Assembly (NCBI RefSeq): GCF_004345855.1
Contig: NZ_SLXN01000002.1
Span: 372,001 to 436,000 of the forward strand
DNA length: 64,000 nt
Source of the DNA: Sphingomonas sp. BK235
Lineage (GTDB): Bacteria; Pseudomonadota; Alphaproteobacteria; Sphingomonadales; Sphingomonadaceae
Direction of reading: 5' to 3'
This document shows, piece by piece, positions 26,120 to 34,398 of this stretch; position 1 is the first letter of the stretch; each line of letters begins with the position of its first letter. Below the pieces are notes generated by a model. The model searched no databases. It was not told the origin of the DNA and saw only the letters and a list, made by a program, of their open reading frames with translations. A program made the position numbers and the translations under genes.

Positions 26120-27400
26120 TTGGCGCGGATCGTCATGAAGTTCGGCGGCACCTCGATGGCGGGGATCGAGCGTATCCGCTCGGTCGCGGCGCGGGTGAAG
26201 CGCGAGGTGGCGGCCGGCAACCAGGTGGCGGTGGTGGTCTCGGCGATGGCGGGCGAGACCGACCGCCTGGTCGGCTTCTGCCGCGAGGCCTCGCCGCTGT
26301 ACGACGCGCGCGAATATGACGTCGTCGTCTCCGCGGGCGAGCAGATCACCAGCGGGCTGCTCGCGATCGCGCTCCAGGCGATCGACGTGCCGGCGCGCTC
26401 CTTCCTCGGCTGGCAGCTGCCGATCTGCACCGACACCGCTTTCGCCAAGGCGCGCATCGACACGATCGACACCGCCACGCTGGAGGAGAGCTTCGCCGCC
26501 GGCGCGGTGGCGGTGATCCCGGGCTTCCAGGGCGTCGCGCCGGGGCAGCGCATCACCACGCTGGGGCGCGGCGGCTCGGACACTTCGGCGGTCGCGGTCG
26601 CGGCGGCGATCCGCGCCGACCGCTGCGACATCTACACCGACGTCGACGGCGTCTACACCACCGATCCGCGGATCGTGCCGCGCGCGCGCAAGCTCGCCAA
26701 GGTGACCTACGAGGAGATGCTCGAGCTCGCCTCGGTCGGCGCCAAGGTGCTCCAGACCCGCTCGGTCGGGCTGGCGATGAAGGAGAAGGTCCGCGTTCAG
26801 GTGCTGTCGTCGTTCACCGACGCGGACGCACCGATGGCGGACACATTGCCCGGGACGATGATCGTCGGCGAAGAGGAGATCGAGGAAGTGGAACGCCAGC
26901 TCATCACCGGCATCGCGCACGACAAGAACGAGGCCAAGATCACGCTGACGCGCGTGCCCGACCAGCCCGGCACGGTGGCGAGCATCTTCGAGCCGCTGGC
27001 GGCGGCGAACATCAACGTCGACATGATCATCCAGAACATCGCGCACCAGAGCGCGAGCAACGGCGCGAGCAGCACCAGCGCGACCGACGTGACCTTCACC
27101 GTCCCCGCCGCGGATCTGGCGCGCTCGATCGAGGCGCTCAACCAGGCGCGCGAGGCGATCGGCTTCGGCGAGCTGATCCACGACACGCGCGTCGCGAAGA
27201 TCAGCGTCGTCGGTGTGGGGATGCGCAGCCACGCCGGCGTGGCGAGCACGATGTTCACCACGCTCGGCGCGCGCGGGATCAACATCCAGGCGATCTCGAC
27301 CAGCGAGATCAAGGTCTCGGTGCTGATCCACGAGGACGAGACCGAACTCGCCGTGCGCGTGCTCCACACCGCCTACGGGCTGGACGCCGAGGCGGCGTAG
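26120..27400 (+). CDS. lysC: aspartate kinase
   Basis: This 426-residue protein phosphorylates L-aspartate, the first step of lysine, threonine and methionine synthesis. The kinase domain starts [14 protein letters not shown], with [26 protein letters not shown] and [13 protein letters not shown]. Two C-terminal ACT domains ([18 protein letters not shown], and [17 protein letters not shown]) bind lysine/threonine for feedback control. Related enzymes begin [10 protein letters not shown], so I chose the TTG at 26120 as start. The next ATG is 26135, which would leave a start directly at the first beta strand. It is divergent from ubiG and convergent with a GtrB-like gene. Confidence 0.96.
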   Translation: MARIVMKFGGTSMAGIERIRSVAARVKREVAAGNQVAVVVSAMAGETDRLVGFCREASPLYDAREYDVVVSAGEQITSGLLAIALQAIDVPARSFLGWQLPICTDTAFAKARIDTIDTATLEESFAAGAVAVIPGFQGVAPGQRITTLGRGGSDTSAVAVAAAIRADRCDIYTDVDGVYTTDPRIVPRARKLAKVTYEEMLELASVGAKVLQTRSVGLAMKEKVRVQVLSSFTDADAPMADTLPGTMIVGEEEIEEVERQLITGIAHDKNEAKITLTRVPDQPGTVASIFEPLAAANINVDMIIQNIAHQSASNGASSTSATDVTFTVPAADLARSIEALNQAREAIGFGELIHDTRVAKISVVGVGMRSHAGVASTMFTTLGARGINIQAISTSEIKVSVLIHEDETELAVRVLHTAYGLDAEAA

Positions 27401-27454
27401 TCGTTGCGCCACCCGACTCCTGAAGCAAGCGCGTCGGCCGACCTCCACCCTTAC

Positions 27455-27550
27455 CGTCATCCCGGACGTGTTCCGGGATCCACGGTTCGGCGCTGCCAAC
27501 GGCCTGAGCGTAAGCGGCACGGTGGATCCCAGAACACGTCCGGGATGACG
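27455..27550. repeat. 96 bp double-hairpin repeat, copy 7
   Basis: Arms cgtcatcccggacgtg... and ...cacgtccgggatgacg with paired changes (gacgtg / cacgtc instead of gacttg / caagtc). The compensatory change indicates that base pairing, not just sequence, is kept. It lies between the convergent lysC and glycosyltransferase genes. Confidence 0.9.
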
Positions 27551-27570
27551 GCATGTTGCGCCAGGTTCGC

Positions 27571-28656
27571 TCAGTAGGAACCCAGCTCCGACGCCCCCGC
27601 CCGCTCTTCCGAGGTCGTCGCCTGGAACCCCAGGGTCGCGCGACTGCTCGGTGTACCCGCGACGTCGGCGATGAGATACAGCGGCCGCCGCTTCGCCTCG
27701 ATATAGAGCCGGCCGAGATACTCGCCGATCATCCCCAGTACGAACATCTGAATCGCCGACAGCACCACCACCACCAGCATGGTCGAGGTCCAGCCCTGCA
27801 CGCGCTCGCCGCTGAAATAGCCGAAGGCGATATAGAACAGCAGCAGCAGCGAGCAGCCCGCCAGGATCACCGACAGATGGCTCGCCCAGCGCAGCGGCGC
27901 GGTGGAGAAGCCCGTCACCGCGTCGAGCGCCAGCCGCACCATCTTGCCGAGCGGATAATTGGTCTCGCCGGCGTGGCGCTCGGCGCGATCATAGGCGAAC
28001 GGCACCTGGCGGAAGCCGACCCAGGCGACCATGCCGCGGATGAAGCGCGCCTGCTCGGGCAGCGACAGCAAGGCGTCGAGCGCGCGCCGCGTCATCAACC
28101 GGAAGTCGCCGGTGTCGAGCGGGATCGGCGTGTCGGTGACGCGGTCCAGCACGCGATAGAAGGCCGCCGCGGTGGCCTTCTTGAAAAGGGTCTCGCCCTC
28201 GCGCTTGCGCCGCACCGCATAGACCACGTCGGCGCCCTCGCGCGCCATCATCACGCGCATGTCGGCGAGCAGCTCGGGCGGGTCCTGCAGATCGGCGTCG
28301 ATGATCAGGATCTGCTCGCCGGCGCACAGGTCCAGCCCAGCGGTCAGCGCGAGCTGATGGCCGTGGTTGCGCGACAGGTTGATCGCCACCACGCGCGGAT
28401 CGGCCGCGGCGAGCCGCCGCATCGCCGCCCAGCTGTCGTCGCGCGAGCCGTCGTTGACGAGCACGATCTCGTGATCGTCACCCACCGCGGCGCGCGCCGC
28501 GGCGGCGACGCGCGCGTGAAGCAGCGGCAGCGTCGCCTCCTCGTTGTAGCACGGCACCACCACCGACAGAGCGGGGCGGCGCAGCGGCGCGGCGGCGGGA
28601 GGCACGAGCGGGGCGGGAGCAGTCGGCGCGATCGGCGCGGGCGCGGGCGGGAACAT
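27571..28656 (-). CDS. GtrB/DPM1-like glycosyltransferase family 2
   Basis: This 361-residue protein has a GT2 catalytic domain: LSVVVPCYNEEATLPLL, VLVNDGSRDDS, LSRNHGHQLALTAGLD and the DxD-type IIDADLQDPP. Two C-terminal transmembrane helices follow (SVILAGCSLLLLFYIAFGYF and STMLVVVVLSAIQMFVLGMIGEYLGRLY region). It matches bactoprenol glucosyl transferase GtrB/ArnC-type proteins, which make polyprenyl-phosphate sugars for glycan modification. I chose the ATG at 28656; a GTG three codons upstream is possible. No gtrA or modifying gene is next to it. The start codon is only 13 bases from the end of a MITE-like element, which must have replaced the original leader. Confidence 0.9.
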   Translation of the reverse strand: MFPPAPAPIAPTAPAPLVPPAAAPLRRPALSVVVPCYNEEATLPLLHARVAAAARAAVGDDHEIVLVNDGSRDDSWAAMRRLAAADPRVVAINLSRNHGHQLALTAGLDLCAGEQILIIDADLQDPPELLADMRVMMAREGADVVYAVRRKREGETLFKKATAAAFYRVLDRVTDTPIPLDTGDFRLMTRRALDALLSLPEQARFIRGMVAWVGFRQVPFAYDRAERHAGETNYPLGKMVRLALDAVTGFSTAPLRWASHLSVILAGCSLLLLFYIAFGYFSGERVQGWTSTMLVVVVLSAIQMFVLGMIGEYLGRLYIEAKRRPLYLIADVAGTPSSRATLGFQATTSEERAGASELGSY

Positions 28657-28668
28657 GGGACCCACGCC

Positions 28669-28940
28669 TTAGGGTCTGTACTCAGTCGCAGCAAGGATCG
28701 TGATCGCCCGCGCAAGGCCGCCCACGAGGAGCGCAGCGCAGCCGGGTAGCTGCGCTACCCGCAAGCAAGCGACGATGCTGGGCGGCCTTGCGCGGGCGAC
28801 CGCTTCGCGGCGGGCGGCTTTTGGCGCCATGCGGCGTCGCGCGTCGGTCACGATGCATGAGCATCGCTCCCTCCTTGCTCCTAGCCTGGCGCCAAAATCC
28901 GCTCCGTCACGACCTTGCTGCGATTGAGTACAGACCCTAA
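28669..28940. mobile_element. MITE-like non-autonomous element
   Basis: The ends are inverted repeats: ttagggtctgtactca... on the left and ...tgagtacagaccctaa on the right. Homology of the arms continues inwards (tcgcagcaagg with one mismatch and one indel) for about 33 bases. The flanking TA (or TTA/TAA) would be the target duplication. Inside are further inverted repeats: gcgcaaggccgccca / tgggcggccttgcgc, cgggtag / ctacccg (28743-28761) and ttttggcgcca / tggcgccaaaa. There is no ORF of note and no transposase, so movement would need a full-length relative elsewhere. It fills the gap between the M48 gene and the GtrB-like gene. Confidence 0.82.
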
Positions 28941-28947
28941 TCCATGG

Positions 28948-29937
28948 TCAGTCCTTCGTCACGACCTTTACCAGCCGGCCCGGCGCGAGCCGCGCGCCCT
29001 CGTCGAGCGCGTTGAGCGTCATGAATCGCTCGCGCTGGAGCGACTCATAGGCCATCTGCCGCGCGAAGGTGTCGACCGTGTCGCCCGCGCGCACGGGGCG
29101 GATCCGGATCCGCTTGCCCGATCCCTTGGCGTCATAAGCCATGCCGTCGAGCGCGCGCAGGAAGGCGGTGTCCTCGGGCGGCGGATCGACCAGCGGCTTG
29201 CCGGTCTGCTCGGCGAGCTGCGCGGCGCGGCGCACGCGATCGGCGCCGTTGGGGTGGGTCGAGGCCCAGCTCGGCAGTTGCTGCCCGCCGCGCCCCGCCA
29301 CCGCGGCCTGGAGCCCGGTCTCGGCGTCGAGCGAGGCGAGCATGTCGGCCGCGGCATAGGGATCATAGCCCGCCGCGGTGATGTAGCGCACGCCCAGCGC
29401 GTCCGCGGCATATTCCTGCTCGCGGCCGTAACGCAGCGTGTAGAGCTGCGCCCCGCCGCGCGCGACCGAGCCGGCGAGCTGGCCCGCCGTACCGCTCCCC
29501 ACGACCGCGCCGACCACGCCGGCGACGACGCTGCCGATCGTCGCGGTGCGGTTGCGCGCGGCGCTGTGGCGCGCGGCGACATGGCCGACCTCATGCCCCA
29601 GCACCGAGGCGAGCTCGGCTTCCGAGTTCATCAGTGCGAGCAGCTGGCGCGTGACATAGACATAGCCGCCGGGGATCGCGAAGGCGTTCTCGACGGGCGA
29701 ATCGAGCAACGTGATGGTGAAATCGTCGCGCGCGTTGGACAGCCCCGACTGGACCGCGACGCGCTTGCCGACGCGCTCGACCAGCGCGACCTGCGGCCCG
29801 GTGTACCGCCCGCCGAACTCGCGGACGAGCTGGGGATCGGCCTGTTCGCCGGTGGCGCGGTCGCGCGCCGAGATCGACTGCGCCGCCGCGGGCAGCGCGG
29901 TCACCAAGGCAGCGGCGGCGAATAGCTGTCGGTACAT
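28948..29937 (-). CDS. exported M48 family metalloprotease
   Basis: This 329-residue protein has a signal peptide (MYRQLFAAAALVTALPAAAQ). The zinc motif HEVGH is at residues 115-119, with the third ligand Glu in YGREQEYAADALG. The M48B (BepA/YfgC-like) family acts in the periplasm in outer-membrane protein quality control. The last 55 residues (RIRPVRAGDTVDTFARQMAYE ... LAPGRLVKVV) resemble a LysM-like or related C-terminal domain, so it may bind peptidoglycan. A ggaggatccggg sequence precedes the ATG at 29937. It is divergent from ctaB, 131 bases away. The MITE follows its stop codon after only 8 bases. Confidence 0.92.
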   Translation of the reverse strand: MYRQLFAAAALVTALPAAAQSISARDRATGEQADPQLVREFGGRYTGPQVALVERVGKRVAVQSGLSNARDDFTITLLDSPVENAFAIPGGYVYVTRQLLALMNSEAELASVLGHEVGHVAARHSAARNRTATIGSVVAGVVGAVVGSGTAGQLAGSVARGGAQLYTLRYGREQEYAADALGVRYITAAGYDPYAAADMLASLDAETGLQAAVAGRGGQQLPSWASTHPNGADRVRRAAQLAEQTGKPLVDPPPEDTAFLRALDGMAYDAKGSGKRIRIRPVRAGDTVDTFARQMAYESLQRERFMTLNALDEGARLAPGRLVKVVTKD

Positions 29938-30068
29938 CCCGGATCCTCCCGTCCCCGACACAATGCCACAGCGGCGCGGCGGTTGCAGCCGCGCCATCGC
30001 CGCCGCGGACCGAAGCGGCGATCGCGAGCCTTTCCCTCGCCCCGCCAGCGGAGTAGGAGCGGCGGGCG

Positions 30069-30968
30069 ATGACCACCGCCGCTCCCCTGCTGCCCCCGGC
30101 CGACTGGCGCGATTTCGTCGCGCTGACCAAGCCGCGCGTGATGACCCTGGTCGTGTTCACCGGTCTGTGCGGGATGCTCGCGGCGCCGGTCGCGGTCGAT
30201 CCGGTGCTGGGCTTCACCGCGATCCTGTGCATCGCGCTCGGCGCCGGCGCGGCGGGGGCGCTCAACCAATGGTATGAGGCCGATCTCGACGCGGTGATGA
30301 AGCGCACCGCGGCGCGCCCGCTGCCCGCGGGGCGTATGGAGCGCCAGTCCGCGCTGCACTTCGGCGTCGGGCTCGGCGCCTTCTCGGTGATCCTGATGGG
30401 GCTGGCGGTGAACCTCGCCGCGGCGGCGATCCTCGCGGTCTCGATCCTGTTCTACGTGCTGATCTACACCGTGTGGCTCAAGCGCCGCACCCCGCAGAAC
30501 ATCGTCATCGGCGGCGCCGCGGGCGCCTTCCCGCCGCTGATCGGCTGGGCCGCGGCGACGGGCGAGGTGGCGCTGCTGCCGCTGCTGCTGTTCTTCCTGG
30601 TGTTCCTGTGGACGCCGCCGCATTTCTGGGCGCTCGCGCTGTTCGTGAAGACCGATTACGCCAATGCCGGCGTGCCGATGCTCCCGGTGGTGGCGGGCGA
30701 GCGCGTGACGCGGCGCCAGATCGGGCTCTACACGATCCCGATGGCGCTGGTGGCGGTGGCGCCCTGGCCCCTCGGGCTGGCGGGGCCGGTCTATGGCGTG
30801 GTGGCGATCGCGATGACCGCGGTGTTCGCGCTGCTCGCCGCGCTGGTGGCGACGGGGCGGACCAGCGCGGCGCGGCCGATGCGCTACGAGAAGCAGCTGT
30901 TCGGCTTCTCGATCCTGTATCTGTTCGTCCTGTTCGGAGCGCTCGTGGTGGATCGGTGGGTGGCATGA
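30069..30968 (+). CDS. ctaB: heme o synthase (protoheme IX farnesyltransferase)
   Basis: This 299-residue membrane enzyme attaches a farnesyl group to heme b to give heme o for cytochrome oxidases. The UbiA-superfamily motifs are present: [54 protein letters not shown] and [15 protein letters not shown]. About nine helices are predicted. A taggagcgg ribosome-binding sequence precedes the ATG. It begins the cytochrome oxidase assembly operon here, although in relatives coxB and coxA usually come first. The stop overlaps the start of the next small gene (atga). Confidence 0.97.
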   Translation: MTTAAPLLPPADWRDFVALTKPRVMTLVVFTGLCGMLAAPVAVDPVLGFTAILCIALGAGAAGALNQWYEADLDAVMKRTAARPLPAGRMERQSALHFGVGLGAFSVILMGLAVNLAAAAILAVSILFYVLIYTVWLKRRTPQNIVIGGAAGAFPPLIGWAAATGEVALLPLLLFFLVFLWTPPHFWALALFVKTDYANAGVPMLPVVAGERVTRRQIGLYTIPMALVAVAPWPLGLAGPVYGVVAIAMTAVFALLAALVATGRTSAARPMRYEKQLFGFSILYLFVLFGALVVDRWVA

Positions 30969-31102
30969 CGCCGGAGGAACAGGAACTGGTGCGGCGCCGC
31001 CAGAAGGGGCGCGCGACGGTGGTGGCGCTGCTGCTCGCCGCCTTCGTGGTGCTGATCTTCTTCATCACCATCGCCAAGATCCGCCAGGGCATGGCGCATT
31101 GA
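30965..31102 (+). CDS. CoxF-like small membrane protein
   Basis: This 45-residue protein starts [21 protein letters not shown], a basic cytoplasmic head. A single transmembrane helix ([18 protein letters not shown]) and a short tail RQGMAH follow. Such proteins between ctaB and ctaG are found in many alphaproteobacterial cox operons, where they are annotated as CoxF or a cytochrome oxidase accessory protein. The start overlaps the ctaB stop (atga), and its stop overlaps or abuts the start of ctaG, so it is translated within the operon. Its exact role is not known. Confidence 0.85.
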   Translation: MTPEEQELVRRRQKGRATVVALLLAAFVVLIFFITIAKIRQGMAH

Positions 31103-31104
31103 GC

Positions 31105-31659
31105 ATGCCGCGGTCGTTCCTGGGTCTCTCGCGCACCGGCCGCACCGCGTTGCTCGCGGTGCTCGGCATCTGCTTCATGACCGGGCTCGCCTTCGCCAGC
31201 GTGCCGCTCTACCGGATGTTCTGCGAGGCGACCGGGCTCAACGGCACCACCGGCCGCGCCGAGCGCGCGCCGGGCGGGGTCCACCGCTCGATCACGATCG
31301 CGTTCGACGCCAACACCAGCCCCAAGCTGCCGTGGCGCTTCCGCCCCGAGCGCGAGCAGGAAGTGGTGGAGATCGGCGCGCGCGACATGGCCTTCTTCGC
31401 CGCCACCAGCCGCGCCGCGCAGGACACGACCGGCACCGCGACCTACAACGTCACCCCCGCGGTGGCGGGCAAATATTTCACCAAGATCCAGTGCTTCTGC
31501 TTCACGCAGCAGACGCTGAAGGCGGGCGAATCGCAGCGCATGCCGGTGATCTTCTACGTCGACCCGGCGATCCTCACCGATCCCGACACCAAGGACGTGG
31601 AAACGATCACGCTGAGCTACACATTTTACCCGGTGGATTCCGCCGGGCGAGCCGGCTAG
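31105..31659 (+). CDS. ctaG: cytochrome c oxidase assembly protein CtaG/Cox11
   Basis: This 184-residue protein has one N-terminal transmembrane helix and a periplasmic Cox11 domain. The copper-binding CFCF motif is in KIQCFCFTQQTL, preceded by YNVTP and followed by MPVIFYVDP, which are signatures of the family. It delivers copper to the CuB site of subunit I. An alternative TTG start at 31099 overlaps the stop of the previous gene. I chose the ATG at 31105, which gives MPRSFLGLSR. It lies between the small CoxF-like gene and coxC; all are in the same direction with short gaps. Confidence 0.97.
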   Translation: MPRSFLGLSRTGRTALLAVLGICFMTGLAFASVPLYRMFCEATGLNGTTGRAERAPGGVHRSITIAFDANTSPKLPWRFRPEREQEVVEIGARDMAFFAATSRAAQDTTGTATYNVTPAVAGKYFTKIQCFCFTQQTLKAGESQRMPVIFYVDPAILTDPDTKDVETITLSYTFYPVDSAGRAG

Positions 31660-31694
31660 ACGAGAGCCGATAAGCGTAACGGGGAGAGCCGCGC

Positions 31695-32606
31695 ATGGCC
31701 GGTGCCAAGAACCACGAGTACCACATCCTGCCGCCCAGCCCCTGGCCGCTGCTCAGCTCGATGGCGGCGCTGGTGATGGCGGCCGGCGGCATCATGTACA
31801 TGCACCAGGCGGTGGGTGGCGGCTGGGTGTTCCTGATCGGCTTCGCCTCGGTGCTGTTCTGCATGTACGGCTGGTGGCACCAGGTGCTGCGCGAGGCGCA
31901 TGCGGGCGATCACACGCCGGTGGTGCAGCTTCATTTCCGCTACGGCATGATCCTGTTCATCGCCTCCGAGGTGATGTTCTTCGTCGGCTGGTTCTGGGCC
32001 TTCTTCGATTTCGCGCTGTTCCCGACCGCGATGCAGTTCGTCGACGGCCAGGTCGAGCGCGCCGCCGAGGGTGCCGCCGCGATCGCGGCGCAATGGCCGC
32101 CCAAGGGGCTGGAGGTGATCAACGCCTTCGAGCTGCCGCTGCTCAACACGCTGATCCTGCTGTGCTCGGGCACCACGGTGACCTGGGCGCACCATGCCTT
32201 GATCCACGATCAGCGCGGCGGCGAGAAGCGCGGTCTCTGGGGCCTGCTCGGCGTGGGCGACCGCGACGGCGTGCTCAAGGGTCTGTGGCTGACGGTCGCG
32301 CTGGGCGTGCTGTTCAGCAGCATCCAGGCCTATGAGTATATGCACGCGCCGTTCCCCTTCAAGGGGATCAACTATGGCGCGGCCTTCTTCATGGCGACCG
32401 GGTTCCACGGCTTTCACGTGCTGGTCGGTACGATCTTCCTGATCGTCAACCTGATCCGCGCGTACAACGGCGCCTTCACCCCCAAGCAGCATTTCGGCTT
32501 CGAGGCCGCGGCGTGGTACTGGCATTTCGTCGATGTGGTGTGGCTGTTCCTGTTCGTCACCGTCTACGTCTGGGGCGGCTGGGGCGCGCCGATCCACGGA
32601 GGCTGA
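31695..32606 (+). CDS. coxC: cytochrome c oxidase subunit III
   Basis: This 303-residue integral membrane subunit has seven helices. The N-terminus GAKNHEYHILPPSPWPLLSSMAAL, LHFRYGMILFIASEVMFFVGWFWAFF and ATGFHGFHVLVGTIFLI, as well as WYWHFVDVVWLFLFVTVYVWG at the end, are classical CoxC sequences. It stabilises the proton-pumping aa3-type oxidase. A ggggagag ribosome-binding sequence precedes the ATG at 31695. DUF983 and surf1 follow, as in other alphaproteobacteria. The genes for catalytic subunits I and II are not in this window. Confidence 0.98.
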   Translation: MAGAKNHEYHILPPSPWPLLSSMAALVMAAGGIMYMHQAVGGGWVFLIGFASVLFCMYGWWHQVLREAHAGDHTPVVQLHFRYGMILFIASEVMFFVGWFWAFFDFALFPTAMQFVDGQVERAAEGAAAIAAQWPPKGLEVINAFELPLLNTLILLCSGTTVTWAHHALIHDQRGGEKRGLWGLLGVGDRDGVLKGLWLTVALGVLFSSIQAYEYMHAPFPFKGINYGAAFFMATGFHGFHVLVGTIFLIVNLIRAYNGAFTPKQHFGFEAAAWYWHFVDVVWLFLFVTVYVWGGWGAPIHGG

Positions 32607-32613
32607 GGCGCCT

Positions 32614-32988
32614 ATGTCGGGCGAGGAGCGGGTCGCGCCGCGCCCGCTCGACGTCGGCCTCAAGGGGCTGTGCCCGCGCTGCGGCGCGCCGACGCTCTAT
32701 GCCGGGCTGTTGCGCTTCGCCGAGCGGTGCGACCGCTGCGGGCTGCGCTTCGCCGACTTCAACGTCGGCGACGGGCCGGCGGCTTTCCTCACGCTGATCT
32801 GGGGCACGATCGTGGTGGCGCTGGCGATCACGCTCGAACTGTCGCTCGCGCCGCCCTGGTGGGTCCACGCGCTGCTGTGGGTGCCGCTGACGCTGGCCGG
32901 AGTGATTGGCTCGCTGCGGCTGGCCAAGGGCTGGCTGATCGCGGCCGAGTATCGCAACGCCGCGCGCGAGGGACGGGTCGCCGAATGA
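32614..32988 (+). CDS. DUF983 family protein
   Basis: This 124-residue protein has two CxxC pairs near the N-terminus (LCPRCGAPT and ERCDRCGLRF) and two C-terminal transmembrane helices. It matches DUF983, a family found in cytochrome oxidase clusters, whose cysteines may bind a metal. A role in oxidase assembly is suggested only by context. It starts 7 bases after coxC and its stop overlaps the surf1 start (atga), so it is part of the operon. Start choice: the ATG at 32614, which gives MSGEERVAPRPLDVGL, immediately before the conserved part. Confidence 0.9.
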   Translation: MSGEERVAPRPLDVGLKGLCPRCGAPTLYAGLLRFAERCDRCGLRFADFNVGDGPAAFLTLIWGTIVVALAITLELSLAPPWWVHALLWVPLTLAGVIGSLRLAKGWLIAAEYRNAAREGRVAE

Positions 32989-33614
32989 GGCGCGTGCCGG
33001 TCGTACCGACGCTGCTGGTCGCGCTCGCCGCGGCGGTCATGGTCGCGCTGGGGCTGTGGCAGCTGCTCGAGCGCAAGCCGCAGAAGGAGGCGCTGCTCGC
33101 GCAGCTCGCCGCCAATCCGGGCAAGCCGCCGATCGCCTTCCCGCGCTTCCCCGACGACGCGCTGCTGTTCCGCCGGGCGAGCGCTTTCTGTCTCCAGCCG
33201 GTCGGCTATGAGCGCGCGGGAGCGGGGGCGGCGGGCTTCCGCGTGATCGCGCTGTGCCGCACCGGCGCCGAGGGGCCGGGGCTGCGCGTCCAGATCGGGA
33301 CGACGCGCGACGCTAAGACGGCGACGACGTGGCGCGGTGGTGAGGTACGCGGCTGGATCGCGCACGCGCCCGACGCGCGCCCGCTGATCGCGACGGTGAT
33401 GGCGCCGCGCGCGCGCGAGTTGATGCTGGTGAGCGACAGCCCCGCGCCGGGGCTCGCCGCCAACACGCCGCCCGACCCGTCGAGCGTGCCCAACAACCAC
33501 CTCGCTTATGCGGTGCAATGGTTCCTGTTCGCGGCGGTCGCGGTGGTGGTCTATGTCGTCGCGCTGCGGCGACGCGGGGACGGGCGCGTCACGCCTCACG
33601 ACCCTCCCCGCTAG
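32985..33614 (+). CDS. SURF1 family oxidase assembly protein
   Basis: This 209-residue protein has two transmembrane helices, one near each end (RVPVVPTLLVALAAAVMVALGLWQLLERK and YAVQWFLFAAVAVVVYVVALRR). The periplasmic part sits between them. LGLWQLLERKPQKEALLAQL and NNHLAYAVQWFLFA are the two conserved SURF1 motifs, and GWI in the middle also fits. The family assists insertion of heme a into subunit I. It ends the operon. The expected next gene in sphingomonads, threonine synthase, is missing; instead a convergent msrP-like gene follows after 28 bases. Confidence 0.92.
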   Translation: MRRVPVVPTLLVALAAAVMVALGLWQLLERKPQKEALLAQLAANPGKPPIAFPRFPDDALLFRRASAFCLQPVGYERAGAGAAGFRVIALCRTGAEGPGLRVQIGTTRDAKTATTWRGGEVRGWIAHAPDARPLIATVMAPRARELMLVSDSPAPGLAANTPPDPSSVPNNHLAYAVQWFLFAAVAVVVYVVALRRRGDGRVTPHDPPR

Positions 33615-33642
33615 CGGGAAGGAATTGTCTCACCTCACCCGC

Positions 33643-34398
33643 TCAGATCCCCGCCCACCAATCATAGTCGACGTTGTCTTCCCAATAGCCGCCGCGCCCC
33701 TTGCCGACCCCGGCGAGCGATTCTACCGCCGTCACGCGCATCAGATATTTGGCGTGTTTGTACCCGAGCTGGCGCTCGACCCGCAGCCGCAGCGGCGCGC
33801 CATGGCCGACGTCGAGGAAGCGGTCGTTCATCGCCCAGGCGAGGATCGTCTGCGGGTGGAAAGCGTCCACCAGATCGATCGATTCATAATACGGCGCGCC
33901 GCCGTAATAGTCCGCGCAGGTGAAGACGATGTAGCGCGCGCGCTCGCTCAGCCCCGCCGCGCGCAGCACGTCGGCGAGCCGCGGCCCCTGCCACTTGCCG
34001 ATCGCGCTCCACCCCTCGACGCAGTCGTGGCGGGTGATCTGCGCGCGCTGCGGGAAGGCGCCGAGATCGCGCAGCGACAGCCGCAGCGACCGCGCCACCA
34101 GCCCGTCGACCGCGAGCCGCCAGTCGGCGAATCGCCCCGCGCGCAGGGCGGCATAGGCCTCGGTCCCCGGATCGCGCGTGCCGTTGGTGCGAAAGCGCGG
34201 CGACATCTGATCGGGCCGGAACTCGGGAGCGAGCGCGTCGCGGTCGAACAGGGCGCGCTGCAGACCGCGGTGCATGTCCTCCCCCTTGAACAGGATGGTG
34301 CGGACCTGCGGCTGCTGGATCATGCGATCGCACGCGCCGAGCAGCAGCGCCCCGCCGCCCATCGCGCCGCGCGCGAGCAACTGGCGCCGGCGCAGCAT
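33643..34398 (-). CDS. molybdopterin oxidoreductase, sulfite oxidase/YedY-like
   Basis: This 251-residue protein starts MLRRRQLLARGAMGGGALLLGAC. This is a twin-arginine signal with a lipobox-like LLGAC, so it may be a Tat-exported lipoprotein. The molybdopterin domain shows the Cys ligand in ITRHDCVEGWSAIGKW. GLSERARYIVFTCADYYGGAPYYESIDLVDAF and LGYKHAKYLMRV are typical of sulfite-oxidase-fold enzymes such as MsrP (YedY). Those proteins reduce methionine sulfoxide or oxidise sulfite; substrate is open here. The start overlaps the stop of the cytochrome b gene (tgatg), so the two work together. Its partner is not MsrQ-like. Confidence 0.87.
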   Translation of the reverse strand: MLRRRQLLARGAMGGGALLLGACDRMIQQPQVRTILFKGEDMHRGLQRALFDRDALAPEFRPDQMSPRFRTNGTRDPGTEAYAALRAGRFADWRLAVDGLVARSLRLSLRDLGAFPQRAQITRHDCVEGWSAIGKWQGPRLADVLRAAGLSERARYIVFTCADYYGGAPYYESIDLVDAFHPQTILAWAMNDRFLDVGHGAPLRLRVERQLGYKHAKYLMRVTAVESLAGVGKGRGGYWEDNVDYDWWAGI

